NCBI GenBank assembly: GCA_016648135.1
Contig: JADDOH010002325.1
Span: 62,001-126,000, forward strand
DNA length: 64,000 nt
Reading direction: 5' to 3'
Source: Agrypnia vestita
Taxonomy: Eukaryota; Arthropoda; Insecta; Trichoptera; Phryganeidae
Shown here one piece after another: positions 21,399-33,469 of this stretch; within the stretch, counting starts at the first letter, position 1, and the number at the start of each line of letters is the position of its first letter. Below the pieces are notes generated by a model that was not told where the DNA came from, searched no databases, and was given only the letters and a program-made list of their open reading frames with translations. Both the position numbers and the translations under genes were made by a program.

Positions 21399-22902
21399 CT
21401 TATAATTTATCCATTCCTCATTCTATCGACCTAAGATTTCTCACCTCACACACAAGGACCCAAGTGATCGAATTTTCACGTATTCATTCCTTTCATTTCT
21501 TATTTGTCGATTCCAAGCTTTACTAAATTTACAATTCATTTTCTAATAAAAATTTATACGCGTATTTTACCTTTCAAATATTATAAATTATTAGAAATTG
21601 GGTATGATTCATTAAGAATGACGTAATAAATCACTTTAATATTTAAAATTATCTATAATACGTTTGTAAATCAAATAATTTTTCCTATACTGAGAGCAAA
21701 GTTTTTTCAAATTATAAAAATATCATTCAAAGTCAAATAAAGGTAGGTACATCATGTTTCAATAAAGTAAGAAAGTTTAATCCCATTCCGATCCCAATTA
21801 CAATAATTTCGTTGTCTGTCCGTCCGTTCATCTATCCGTCCGTCTATCCATCGAACTTCGTGTAAAGTCCGTAACTGCTTTGTAGAATTTTTTTTTTTAG
21901 AAATAAATAAATATACTTGTTCTTTAGGAACTGACATGTAAAAGTACCGTCATTTTTAACGGGTAACAGCTATTTAATATTCATTCGAGTATATTATAAA
22001 GTACAGTGACAGCCTTTTGAAAAGATAATACTTAAATTAAGTGATAAAAAATCAATATCTTAATTAATCATTAAATTTACGACCCATCCAGCCCAGAGAG
22101 ATATAAAATTTTATGTTCGTATTGTAAACTTATAGGTGGAAAATAAGGAAACTCGGTTAACGAATAAAAAGGTGCCATAAAAATAATTTAAGGCGTTTTG
22201 GTTATGCGTTCCAGTGACATAAAATGATATCGTGATCGAAGCCACACCAAAATGAGTGGTTTTTGTGCCAAAATCATACATATAAGATATTTAACAGCAG
22301 ATGAAAAATAATTTCTTATTAATCAAAAATTACTAATTCATATAGAACAAAAACATTATGAAATGGTTTAGAACTAAAAATCTTTTTTTTTCCAAGCAAC
22401 TGAATATTATTAACGAGCGTAACCAGTAAAAATATAATTTAAGGGTACCTAATAACCAAGAATTGCTTCAGATGTCTTTAGAAAAAAATTATGTTTCGTA
22501 TAAATTATTAATTGAAAATAAGCGCTGACATAGGCGCGTAAAACAAAATAACAAAATAAATTATGATGAAAAAAAAAGATTTTTAAAACCTTATTAATAT
22601 TTCACTAATAAAGATAGAAATTTAATACACTTAAGAAAAACCTTGGTTCAAAAACAATATAAGTACTCCTGACGATTGATTCATATATTGAAAAGGTGAA
22701 ATTAAGGTTCTTGTATGTCTCTTATATTCACAATTCACATTTAGTTATTATTTAATTTTCAGATACACTCTTAAATGAAATACATGGATTTTAATGTTCT
22801 CATATACTTTTTAATTACATTTAGTTTAATTTTGAATTTACGGTGCGCAAACTTTCTGTACGCTGTTATCAGCGCGCAGTTGTCTTGCACGTAATTGTCT
22901 AA
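21399..22902. other. AT-rich non-coding stretch
   Basis: It contains a CCGT/TCCG-type simple repeat at 21811-21856. No gene or classified element is seen. Confidence 0.45.
21811..21856. repeat. Imperfect tetranucleotide repeat
   Basis: Runs of GTCCGTCCGTT, CATCTATCCGTC and CGTCTATCCATC in tandem. Confidence 0.75.
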
Positions 22903-22914
22903 TGGGACACCCTA
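22903..22914. repeat. Isolated hAT-like terminus
   Basis: TGGGACACCCTA is identical to the right terminal repeat of the element at 12357-15194. No matching left end was found within a few kilobases. It may mark a degraded deletion derivative. Confidence 0.4.
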
Positions 22915-22995
22915 AACAGAGTGATAATATTTTTTTTGAAAATCTCAGCGGTTTATGTATATTTTTGATAATAAGAAGCCCATTAGGATTATGTT

Positions 22996-23068
22996 ACCAT
23001 ATTAAATAAATGTCATATTGGATAATGAATTACCATACGAAATACCATATTAAATAAATGTCATATTG
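22996..23068. repeat. 25-bp exact direct repeat
   Basis: The run ACCATATTAAATAAATGTCA and the following TATTG occur at 22996-23020 and again at 23044-23068, period 48. Confidence 0.9.
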
Positions 23069-23445
23069 AAAAATGTTATGTATATTAGATAAGCCAGGCA
23101 ACTTTAATTAATTGAGCCTACAAAATTATTTATTTGAGTCTCCTAATGACTGTAGTATCCATTATTGTATGAATATTTAACAATTTCGTAATCATTTATG
23201 GTGACAAAGCCCTCCAAATTAACATACTAAATGGGTTCAATACCACCTCAATAAAAAAATTTAGTAGGTACTACACGAATATTATGTACGTACCTACTTC
23301 ATCGCCCTCGTTAAATATTTTTGATGTAGATAATATTAAGATAGATTAATTTAGAGTTTTGATCGTTTTCCGATATTCTTTGACATGTTATAGCTAAATT
23401 TCAAAAAACTTCATTTATCAAGATAACTTAACTCAATTAACTTTT

Positions 23446-23648
23446 TATCATCATCATCATCATCTTCATCCTCTTTTTCTAGTCGGGTCGGGGGCCCAAA
23501 GATTCGACAAGGTGCTTTCGTATTCTCCTGTCTTGCGCTGCTTCCGCGTGAGTCAACCAGTCTAGGCCCATTCTGTTTTAATACACAATTTTTTATTGCA
23601 TCTTCCAGCTTAATCTAGGGCGAGCCACCGGCCGTCTTCCATTCGGGG
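23446..23648 (-). pseudogene. RTE-type LINE tail with (GAT)n 3' end
   Basis: The minus strand encodes GRRPVARPRLSWKM, stop, KIVY, stop, NRMGLDWLTHAEAAQDRRI, then KHLVESL, followed by a GATGATGATGAT tail. This is the typical extreme C-terminus of an RTE-like LINE (GRP..RW...W...AQDR..W..LVE) followed by its short-repeat 3' tail. Two in-frame stops kill the frame. Only about 65 codons remain. Confidence 0.65.
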
Positions 23649-23799
23649 TTGTCAAAAAGGACAATAATAAAAAAGGTCAAAAGACAAAATTAATGAAAAT
23701 GTTAAAAGAACAGAGTTATTTTGATTTTGGTGATTTTTTATTTTTTCTTGTATTATTATGTTGTATTGTTGATTTATATTTGAATTTTTAAGATTTACG

Positions 23800-24640
23800 T
23801 ATTTTTCAAATTTCAAATTCAAATTCAAATTCAAATGTTTATTCAATGTTCAATGTTACAAATGTTTACAGTGTTTACAAAATTTAATGAAGCTTTTTTC
23901 ATTGTTGTTGAGTGTCTTGGCAGCAAGTAAACACTAAATTGATTTGACGCCCTGCCTGCTACACTAGTAATTTACTGTATTATAGCAGACAGTGCTCTTC
24001 CAGTAGTATAATGTTCAAGAATATTTATTATTTATATAACATTTGTGAATAAATCTTATTGCCAATTAAAATTAAGTAATAGTAATAATTAAATGTTTAC
24101 AATTTAATAATGGTGTTAATTAATTATATTATAGACAAAGGAAAAAAAATGATCTGAATAGGATATTAATAAAATAAAATAAAACAATTAAAAGTATTTA
24201 AAAAGATGACAGTAACAGTAAGACAGTAAGTGACAGTAAATGTTCTTGTAGGAATAGTATATTTTAAATTTAGTTTATATGATGGCTTTTAATAGGTTTT
24301 GGGCATGCTTCCTTCCCTTTTCATGCAGCCAGAGTTTCACTTTAGAAGAAAAATACGCGAGACTATGGCTACATGTTTTAAGTTTAGTGTTAAGAGTATT
24401 GAATGTTTTTGGTGCTTGGAAGAGGTGAAATCTTTGTGAAAAAGTTTTTTTGAATTTTGGTACAAGATAGTTGCAGTTCACCTGTGCCCTTGTTGAATGT
24501 GAGTGAGTTATTTGTTGGTGATCTTGTTTATGTCGGAAAAAATATTTTAAAGTGTTGAGTAAATATGTTTGATTGATGTCCAGGACGTGACATTCTCTGA
24601 AAAGTTCTTCTGAAGGAAAACGAAATGGCTTTATTTAATT
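23800..24640 (-). pseudogene. CR1/Jockey-like LINE 3' end with (TTTGAA)n tail
   Basis: The minus-strand frame from about 24632 to 24275 encodes FPSEELFRECHVLDINQTYL, HSTRAQVNCNYLVPKF, TFSQRFHLFQAPKTFNTLN and AYFSSKVKLWLHEKGRKHA. This is the C-terminal HNTR...VP.....F..FN.LP..LK...KVK.WL segment of a non-LTR reverse transcriptase. The frame is open over about 115 codons, so this is one of the younger relics. The AT-rich 3' UTR follows, then AATAAA and a TTTGAATTTGAATTTGAATT tail at about 23840-23815. It is 5' truncated and lacks the catalytic core. Confidence 0.7.
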
Positions 24641-25154
24641 CAAATGTACGGTTTCTGGTGTTTATTATTTAATAAATCAAGAATATTAAATATTAAGTGT
24701 ATTTACAATTTTTGGTTCCCTTTGTATTTGCATACAGCTTCTTCAATATTCGTGGGAGAGGACCCAGATGCATTGAAAATCCAAGTATTAATAGTGCAAG
24801 ACACAAGTGGTATTAATTTTACCACCAATAATTGGACATGTTTAAAGTTGCCTCTTTATTAAGTCCAAGTTTCGTGCAGATACCTGTAAAGTATCTGCCT
24901 AACACGACAGTGGGAGGCAAGAATTTTCGTACAAGGACTTAAGTTCCAAGAACTTGTTACTGACTTGTTAACTACGTCAGTACGCGGTGTTCGGAAACCA
25001 CCCTTCCGGAAACCTCCCCTTCATTTGCATCGGTTGGACGTAAATCAAATGCTCTATTATTGGTTTGCTATAACTCATTAGTTAACCATCCAGAAAACAG
25101 TAAACTGTGCAGTCAAAACAAGTGAGTTAACACCATTTAAATAATATTAAGCGG
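24641..25154. other. Non-coding stretch
   Basis: A slightly GC-richer part lies at 24990-25040. No recognised element or gene. Confidence 0.4.
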
Positions 25155-25600
25155 TTACACCACCCTGGGAGTCTAAGATATAGGTAGAAATTCGGTGAAT
25201 TTTTATAAGAAGATGATTAAGAATTTTTATTTATTTTTATTAAATTCTTATTTTACTAAAATAATGGGGAAAAAATGACCATGACATATCTGATTCCGTA
25301 GAGCTCCTCCAGTGTGATTGAAATACAACTTGATTGAAATACATAGTGATGTACTTATTTAGAAATTAAATACATATAATTAAATCAACGAAAAATATTA
25401 GGCTGATACTGGGATTCGAACCACGGATCTCCTCCTACCCGTGGCAGGTACGTTAACCAATTACGCTATAGATTTTTAAAAAATCCTTGAGAATTAATAA
25501 TAATTTAGTATGTGCCGTTATTAGTTTCATTTAAAAAATAATAAATCACCTCCCTGTAAAAAATAACCGAATTTTTACCTAAATCTCAGGTTCGTAAGTC
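25155..25600. repeat. Element with inverted ends enclosing a tRNA-like segment
   Basis: The left part, TAGGTAGAAATTCGGT at about 25181-25196, is mirrored by ACCGAATTTTTACCTA at about 25566-25581. Outer and inner flanks pair imperfectly over roughly 40-50 bases. The body carries the tRNA-like segment at 25400-25475. This suggests a non-autonomous DNA element that acquired a SINE head, or a SINE inserted in a MITE. Confidence 0.5.
25400..25475 (-). repeat. tRNA-like segment (SINE head or tRNA pseudogene)
   Basis: On the minus strand, box A TAGCGTAATTGGTTAACG (25451-25468) and box B GGTTCGAATCC (25412-25422) match RNA polymerase III internal promoter boxes at tRNA-like spacing. A D-stem-like pairing is possible, but the acceptor stem and T-stem do not pair and the anticodon loop is not formed, so it is not a working tRNA. 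Confidence 0.65.
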
Positions 25601-25929
25601 GTGTAAAAAATAGCACAAATGAAATTAATCCTAATTATTTTACTCAATATTAGCAAACGTATTTTCGATCTTTACGTGATTGACTTTTGGTGGGTATGTG
25701 TGATGAGTCTATGTGTTCAAGTGGAAGAATATGTCCACCCGTCCGGAGACAGATCCTTCGTGTCAGCACGTGACGCGTATTGTGTGAGAGCGTGTGTAAT
25801 GTGTAAAATGTTTCAGCAGAGGCAAGCAGATAGAAGGTAGCAAGGTAGGTGAAAACAGTGTGTGAATTATACTCACAATTAACAGTATTTATTTATTAAT
25901 ACATATTTACAAAGCTGACGTTTAGTGCA
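25601..25929. other. Non-coding stretch
   Basis: A short frame here contains several Cys and Arg codons but no recognisable domain. No element is identified. Confidence 0.4.
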
Positions 25930-26060
25930 GATAATAGTGCTTACGATGTCTACGGCTGTCGGCGAAAGAGCGGTTGTTCTTGCGGGCAACCGGGACCTAG
26001 TTAGACGCATCGAGCCTCTGATTGGTGGAAACGCCGCGGGCCTCGACCACCAGATATTAA
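25930..26060. repeat. GC-richer repeat segment related to 3330-3480
   Basis: It shares GACGCATCGAGCCTCTGATT with the 3.4-kb copy (one or two mismatches) and nearby AAGAGCG and CGCCGCGGG pieces in order. The class is unknown. Confidence 0.45.
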
Positions 26061-26149
26061 TAGTCTATGGTCTTATTTTAATGTATTGCTTGTTTACTCT
26101 ATTTATACAAGATTTATTATAAAAAAAAACTGGATACTCTTTATGATAT

Positions 26150-26400
26150 TTTATTTGACGGCTTCGTGGGGCTTGGAAGACCGCAGTCACAATAGAGCGC
26201 CATTCATCCCTTAACATGAATAAAGTGAAAGTAACATACAAGAATTTGAGCTGTCCAAGCAAAGAAAGTTCTAGAACAAAAATAGTTTTAGGAAGAAATA
26301 AGATGTTACGCCGCAATTGCGGAAATCTGTCTCCATCTTCTGACTGGACGGACCTCCGCTGCACGCCCAGATTTCTTCATCGTGTTCATTGTGTTTTATG
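26150..26400 (-). pseudogene. Possible LINE-derived segment
   Basis: The minus-strand frame includes RRSVQSEDGDRFPQLRR and RDEWRSIVTAVFQAPRSR, the latter like the D.DEWR..V tail of LINE proteins. GTGCAGCGGAGGTCC on the minus strand near 26347-26361 is shared with the 11.3-kb LINE relic. Weak evidence; the frame between the two parts looks non-coding. Confidence 0.3.
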
Positions 26401-26734
26401 TGTGTGGCATTTTATAGTTATTCTACTTGTTGAATATAAACTTATTATTTAAAACAATGTATATATTTATATAACAGTGCGAAAACAAATATAATAAAAG
26501 ATTTATCTTCTAAAGTAGCCTATCACAAAGAAATTCATGATTACAATCGACGCAGAGTATTTTTTTTCTTTAAAAAACATCATAGTTGTCCAATATAACT
26601 CTTACCTACCTTTTGCTCTATCGTTTTTACTAGATAGTGAATGCTTCAGGTTTGCATAGATTTCTGCCATTCTGCGTAATATATTTATATATTCTATAGA
26701 ATGAGAGAAAGTACCTTAAGGTATATACTAAATA

Positions 26735-26960
26735 TGTCTCATACAGACGACGTCATTTTTTAGAGACAACTCACATATGGAATAAGGTGTGCAAAATTAA
26801 GATACATACAACATTCGAAAATTTGATAGATGTGATTGTCAATCATGTGTGGAATTGGTGAACGTTACATTGTGTAAGGTGAATATATAGGTCAGCCATA
26901 CGATAGGTCGTAAACTCTATGAAGAGACTTCCATTCTTACTTCCCCGTAAAAAATGACCC
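26735..26960 (-). repeat. Dispersed repeat family R, copy
   Basis: The minus strand gives GTTTACGACCTATCGTATGG, CTGACCTATATATTCACC, ACAATGTAACGTTCACCA and ACACATGATTG, the same blocks as 52590-52690 in the same order. Confidence 0.6.
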
Positions 26961-27728
26961 CCTAGGGATAAAATCCAGTATTGTGTTCTTGAAAATTTTG
27001 AACATACTAAAAATATTTTGAATCTTAAGATTTTATAAAATAGGAAGGCTTGGGTGGTTAGATCTTGTGAAGAGAATGACCAAGCAGCAATTACCAATTG
27101 TCTTCCAGTATTACCTATTGTATCTAAAAAAGTCAGGTCTCAAATTTTTTTTTGTAGTTTTATGATGGATTGCTCCATTTACCGTTTAATTTATAAAGTG
27201 AGTACCTTATATGGAAGGGATGTCTTGTTTTGTGATTTAGTGCCGTCATCATTATATTTATTTTTTCGCAAAAATAAATATAATAATGACAAATATAATA
27301 ATGAATTTTAAAACATACACGTATAAGAACGTTCAGAATCACAACATGTTAATCTGTAATTTGAAATACATTATAACAATAACAAAATAAATAAAATATG
27401 ATAGACAAAAAAATATCAAAATAATGGAAAAAATTAATATATTTAAGTAAAGGAAATAATAGTGTAATTACATAATGAAATAAGAGACAATAATAAAAAA
27501 AGACATAATAAGATACCCGAGTGAAACAACATTTATATCTTGCGTTGCAAGGCAATAAATATTATATACTATTAGGTACATATGTATAAATACATCAACA
27601 TGATCGCTAAGTTCATTTAAAAGTTGCATACTACCCATTATGGTATGCCTTTTCGTTACTCTCGTTTACATACCTTCTGCATCTAAGATCATAGATCATG
27701 ACTTCGATTATGAAAATAGTTATTTGGT
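26961..27728. other. AT-rich non-coding stretch
   Basis: It contains a short tandem AAATATAATAATGA motif near 27270-27305. No gene or classified element. Confidence 0.45.
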
Positions 27729-27751
27729 ACGAATAATTAATAATTAATTTG

Positions 27752-28296
27752 CTGCTTTTCGCTGCTTTTTCCGCCTAAAAAAGCAGATAAAATCCAGACT
27801 GCTGTCCAGAAACACCACGATATTTGTGTGGAAAACGCTTACTAGGCCAGTGCTCACGTACGCAAGTGAGACGTGGGTACTAACTAAGAGGAATGAACGA
27901 GCACCGGACCACTTTTGAAAGGAAAATTTTGAGACGTATCTTTGGACCGATTCTAGAAAATGGACTTTGGCGCAGACGTTACAATAATGAGCTCTATACT
28001 CTATTTAAGGAGCTAAACGTCACAAAATTTATAAAACTGGGAAGGTTTTGGTGGCTGGGTCATGTGGAGAGAACGTCTGAGCATCAAGCACCAAAGTTCC
28101 TGCTGAACTCAAGGCCAATAGGGCAAAGGAGCTTAGGAAGGCCAAAATTAAGATGAAGTGACAACGTCCTCAAAGACATCTCTGCCTTGGAGCTTCGGAA
28201 CTGGAGAGAGTTGGCACTAGACCGAGATGAGTGGAGGAAGATTATTGAGGAGGCCAAGACCCATCAAGGGTTGTAGTGCCAAGAGTGATGATGATA
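27752..28296 (+). mobile_element. 5'-truncated RTE-type LINE insertion with target duplication
   Basis: It encodes the C-terminal region of an RTE-like endonuclease/reverse transcriptase. Order: RLLSRNTTIFVWKTLTRPVL, TYASETWVLTK, then after a frameshift near 27895 TTFERKILRRIFGPI, KLGRFWWLGHVERT, RSLGRPKLR, WRELALDRDEWRKIIEEAK, ending at TAG 28274-28276. A single TGA at 28154 replaces the expected Trp. The 3' tail is (TGA)n-like (GTGATGATGATAA). Similar sequence, ACGAA.TAATAATTAATT, flanks both sides (27729-27750 and 28297-28315), an imperfect target-site duplication. Mechanism by family: target-primed reverse transcription. Confidence 0.82.
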
Positions 28297-28319
28297 ACGA
28301 ATTAATAATTAATTAATTA

Positions 28320-30059
28320 GTAATACGTTATTCTCCTGTAGTTTTTGAGTCAATCGTGTTTCTTATGATTTTGATACCGCCTAATACTAGGCCTTCCTGT
28401 CTTCCAATTGAGACTGCGGCAATTGCATTCTCTCAGCAGTCCTTAACGCTGCATGATTGTAGGATTTCCTTTTGTTTTGCGCATATATAAATAAAGATAA
28501 AACTTATTTGGAAGCTGTTCAATCACGTCTATTTTTTTTTTTGGTATGGGCTTCAAACTGCCACTCGATATTCCAATTTTGATTGTGATATTGAAGGTTT
28601 GCTTGATGCCTTTCCCAAAATATTTCGAATAAATTTTTGATATATAATAATTTTTGAGATCATGACCCATTTGAAGTGTTGACGCTAATAGTGTTGACGA
28701 CAACAATTATTTGATTACGAAGCATTACTTATAAAATTAATGTTCAAATACATTACTTGCGGTTATAACAATGAAATATAATCTTTAGAAGCTCTCACTT
28801 CGGTGAAATTTGATTCTATTGTACACATATGTAAATATATATCAACATGAGATTTCAAATATTGTATCAGAGGCGTAACAAATGCCAATTTAACAAAAAT
28901 AAAAATGAATGATAAAATTATTAAGCCGGATTAAATTTTAATCTCAATATTTTACCAATTTTTCATATTTTTTTAATTTTTATTTATCTATATTATTAAA
29001 AATTTATGTATTAAAATTTCCATTACAGTTCTTAAACATTCTTTTTGGCAAGGAATTCATTGTTAATGTCAAGAACCCAAACAATTCATATGAAAAGAGT
29101 TATAAATAATCTGTGGATTTATTTAATTATTGTGTTAATTATTTAAATTGTTCTATAAAAACATATATGTTTTCTGGATCAGATTGTATTTATAGATGGA
29201 TTCACTTTGCTGAAGAAAATCTAGGCAAACTTTTTGGCATGGTAACATGTATCATTGTCAAAACATTGATTTAAACAAACTTACGATTGACGTTGCCAGA
29301 TGGTTGTTTTATTACGTCACTAGTGATTAATCTAGATAAATTATTTTATATTATCAGATATTTAATATGGATTATGGTACAAGATTTTTTATTGTCAAAC
29401 TATTTACAACGTTGCTTATTAAAATAAATGTTTTGGAGCGGTATCTCTTAGCCTCTACTATTACAAGAAACGTTTTATTTATTTGAATTCATAGAGGTGA
29501 AAATGTTTATACTATTAAAGAATTTGTTGCTAATATTATATTAGGACCATATACCTATATATGAATAACTAATAGAGCATTGGCAGATATTTAATTTTGT
29601 CACAACAATAAGCTTAAGACTCTACACAATTTTTCTCTACGCCAGTGCTTAAGGTCCTTAAAATTATATACGCAGAATAGATCCACAGATTATATTCTCC
29701 AATTAATTAATTGAGAAGACATATTATGATACGTTAGTGCTTTGTGGTATGTACCATAAAGTACACAACACACCTTAGCTGCCATGTTTATCTTTGATAT
29801 TGTGTTACAGTCAAAACATATTATAATACTAATAATCATCATGGATATTTCATATAATCGAAGATACACATATGTTTACGAATTTTATTAAATTGATAAA
29901 ATAATCGTTGTCTTATCGCCACTTTATTTTAGAGTTGGTACCGATCGGGTTTTGCTACGACCGTAGCTCCACCATGGTATATCAATACTACATTTTAATA
30001 CTAAACAAAACTTATATACTAATCACAAAATAATTTGACAAAACAGAGTACCAACATGA
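28320..30059. other. AT-rich non-coding stretch
   Basis: No gene, repeat family or site is recognised. Frames here have the composition expected of AT-rich DNA. Confidence 0.45.
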
Positions 30060-30245
30060 CAGGCGCAGAGGGGAGGGGGGAGTATTGTTGCCTATGGGGA
30101 ACATATGTATATTTAAAATGGGGCTAAAATATAAATATAATTGATTATTTATGATTTAATCATTCATGTGGAGATCTGTAATTGGCCATCTATATTGTAT
30201 CATGTTTTCTATGCTTTTTTTTGTGCTGTTGGTCTTCCATAAACA

Positions 30246-30281
<36 letters not shown>

Positions 30282-30284
30282 ATA
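30060..30284 (+). repeat. Possible LINE 3' UTR ending in (TAAA)n
   Basis: A G-rich patch (GGGGAGGGGGGAG at 30069) is followed by TGTGCTGTTGGTCTTCC and then about 9 TAAA units at 30247-30283. The layout resembles the 3' UTR and tail of insect non-LTR elements, but no coding part is seen upstream, so only the TAAA repeat is certain. Confidence 0.4.
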
Positions 30285-31487
30285 TACTAATAAAGATTCA
30301 ATTAAAATTCGTCGAATTTTGTCGGCCAAATAAATAATTAATTAGTTAATTGATTATGAATTAAAATCATACATAATCAGTGAAATTTATTTTAAACAGG
30401 CAACGTACCTTGAAATTAAAAAAAAACTTGGCTAATTAAATTATTTATACTTTCAGAAGCTCAACAGGAGACAAAAGAGGCCAGGAAATTGAAAGGAAAA
30501 TCCCAAAAAAAAACAGAGGACATCACAGCAACATTAGTATTTATTTTATGTGGGGTGTAAAAGCAAAGGCAAGCAATATCCAAAAATATTTTTAAAAATT
30601 TGAATGCGATTACCGAATATTAAAAAATTTTTTTAAGCTAATTTTCTCCTATATTCGTTATAGAAAAAATATTACCATTTGAAATTCTCATTTTGAATTC
30701 TTTCCACACGTCGCGCTCGCGAGATAAGTTTTATTCCCTGAAACGTGGGTTCAACTTTTTAAAAAATGCCCATTTTATGTACATAAGCTTTCACGGTAGT
30801 TCTTCAATAATTTGTTACGACTATTCTTTCTTGTATCGGTCTATAACTTTATTTGGACTGATCTAACTTGTGTCAGTTCTTCAATGTGATCATATACATA
30901 CATGAATGCAATCAGCTGTTCACAAAATTTATTGTTTTAACTGACTCATTTTTCTCTGTTTTTCCCATATCCGAAATTAACTCTTAACATCAAAAAGTTC
31001 ATTGATAAGGGTCATATTATTTATACTGTATATCAGATACAAATCTCAAATAATTAATAACAGTTATTGTGTAATAGTTTAAAACAATTTTGTTTTTTTT
31101 TCAGTACCGATAAATCGGCATTTATTGAATTAAAGACACGAAATGGCTTGATTCATACAAATATAATGCATATTTATTTATTTATTTACATATATACGGC
31201 TCTAAAATCTTTTATTTTATAATTTGTACAAAATTGATAAATAATAGACACTAGAAATAATATTATATAAATTATTTTGAAACATAATCAAGAACAATAT
31301 AAATGTAAAAAAAAGGAGATAATAAAACAATAACGGTAATTTGATAACATTACAAATATAAATAATAATTATACGCAATATATATGAATGAAATTTAATT
31401 TAAAAATAGTCATTTTTTTATAATAGCCGATTCAATAAGCAATGTAATAAATTATACAAGAATAAATAAAACAATAAATATTGATGC
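30285..31487. other. AT-rich non-coding stretch
   Basis: It includes a short (TTTA)n run at 31171-31188. No gene or classified element. Confidence 0.45.
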
Positions 31488-31499
31488 AATGAAAAACAA

Positions 31500-31771
31500 C
31501 AATGTTGAAGTTTTACGTAGAGCAAATACAAACAGACAGTTACTCAACGTACGTACGGCGAAAAGTATTCCATCCTTCAGTTCGTTATGAAGAGGAAGAT
31601 TGAGGATCACAGAGGGGTCGGAAGGAGGTGGCATTCCTGGCTTCGAAACATCCGTGAGTGGACCGGGATAAGAAGCGTGGAAGAGCTGTTCCGCACTGCC
31701 CTGGACAGGCAAACTTTCTCTCAGATGATCGCCGACGTCGGGGGGACCCGACAGGGCACATGAAGAAGAAG
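31500..31771 (+). mobile_element. 5'-truncated LINE tail with exact 12-bp target duplication
   Basis: AATGAAAAACAA occurs exactly at 31488-31499 and 31772-31783, bracketing the insert. The insert encodes VLRRANTNRQLLNV, then in another frame MKRKIEDHRGVGRRWHSWLR and NIREWTGIRSVEELFRTALD, the conserved GKI.G+RG.GRR..SWLRN.R.W....LF..A tail of RTE-like LINEs, followed by a GAAGAAGAAG tail. The intact duplication marks this as a relatively recent insertion of a very short, dead-on-arrival copy. Confidence 0.85.
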
Positions 31772-31783
31772 AATGAAAAACAA

Positions 31784-33469
31784 TATAGAGTAAAAATATT
31801 TTTTAGAAATAATAATTATGTGGAAAAATGTTAGAAAAATTTTCGTCTCAATCAAGGGTTGTTATAACTACTACAAAGTCATAACAACCTATTGATGTAA
31901 CGTTAAATTACTTTTTGAAATTATAATACGTTTATTTATAAAATGTTTTACTAAAATAAAACACGCATATATAACCATTACCATGAATACATGTAGGCAA
32001 ACTTGCAACATAATGTTTATTTAGTTTTAATATTGTTTAAATTTTGATATGTGCAGGTACAAGAATTATTAAGAATTAAGTAGGTACTCTAGAAAAGTTT
32101 TCTTGTTTGAGTATGAGTAATCCTAGAATTCACATTTTCAAGTTACTGCTACTGAATGTAAAATGGTTTGTGTTTAAGTTTAAAGTGTAGGTATCATATT
32201 ATAATATGATATATTACCGCTTGCATGTAACATGAAAGATCTACAATCAAGTTGTAAATGCACGTGAGAACTTTGGATTGAAGCTCAATGCAAACGATAC
32301 AAATCATTTGCTCATCACATAAAGACAATACCTATGTATCGAAGATCTGTATATTGCACGAAATTTAAAGACTGTTTTCATGGGTTGCAGTAAAACCGAC
32401 AGATAGGATCCATCTGTTGAGATATATTGTCATATTAAAATAGATCGTTCGACATTTCTGCGCATCAAAAGCGGTTATAAGTTTAGCTAAAGCATAGAAT
32501 GCAAATAGTCCGATGTTACGAGTTATCTGTACTATTCTTAGCGGTGATAAACGTTTACTAGGTAACTTGAAGCATTTGAAAAGTGAATTTTCAGATGATT
32601 GCTAAAAATTAGTTTAATAAACAGAATATTGGAAAAATTGTATGAGCGATAAGGAAGTAACAAAAATCCAAAAACTGCAATATTTCTAACGATTCGTAAT
32701 TCTCATAATTCAAGGTAAGATTTCTGCACACCATAGATCTGGAAGATGCCGAACCTTATGGTTGAAGATTTTACTACAAAGCTCTTGACAGATAAAGATG
32801 TTTATGGTCCTCCGTCCATCTGTAATAAAAAAATTTTAGCACACAGGATACGCAAGACTTTGGATACCGCTCGAGAAAAAAATAAATTATTAATTATATA
32901 TACTAACAAGGGCGAGTCAAAAATGATCTACAATTTTCGTTCCGCACTTTTTAAGTTTGTCGTGGATGGACAGAACCATGACTACCTCATCTATGGTAAC
33001 TTATCTATTCTCTCTAAAATTGTCTCTCAAGCTTGCTGAATCTTTTCTTCAGTAGTGGAGGCTGGAGAGCGTCTTCGAGAGGGACTCTCTTAAGGCCGCT
33101 TTTAAACATCTCAATCCACAAAAAAACACTTTTACTGATAATGCACTGTCTCCGTATTGTGATAAACGTCTATAACGAATCTCAGCCTCTTTCTAACGCT
33201 CCGACCAAAAAATTTGGACCACCTGTTCGTTGTATCTCCTTGATGCAAACTATTAATGGAGTGGACATGTTTACACTGTAATAACCGGAAGGAATATAAC
33301 GCGATCGATATCAAATATCGCATACGTGACAGAAGTTGTACCAACTCCTTGAAAGAGTGCATTTGTGCTGAGACAAAATTTTTATGTTGTTTGTGTAGGT
33401 ATATAATATATCCTATATCTATTCTTCTTTTCTAAAATAAAAAAATACTTATATAAAGAAGTAAAATTT
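31784..33469. other. Non-coding stretch with unrecognised frames
   Basis: A 97-codon frame at 32746-33039 begins MPNLMVEDFTTKLLTDKDVY and shows a mixed composition, but I do not recognise it and no splice or promoter context supports a gene. The rest is AT-rich. Confidence 0.35.

Noticed and set aside
23446..23466. CRISPR-like or satellite array
   Set aside because: The ATC repeat is the short-repeat tail of a LINE. No spaced repeats of CRISPR type occur anywhere in the window.
25400..25475. Functional tRNA gene on the minus strand
   Set aside because: Boxes A and B are good, but acceptor stem, T-stem and a 7-base anticodon loop do not form.
26065..26364. 99-codon frame as an independent gene
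   Set aside because: Only its ends resemble LINE text and the middle is AT-driven. Kept only as a possible LINE-derived segment.
32746..33039. 97-codon frame as a real gene
   Set aside because: The mixed composition is intriguing, but there is no family motif, no conserved partner copy and no splice or promoter evidence.
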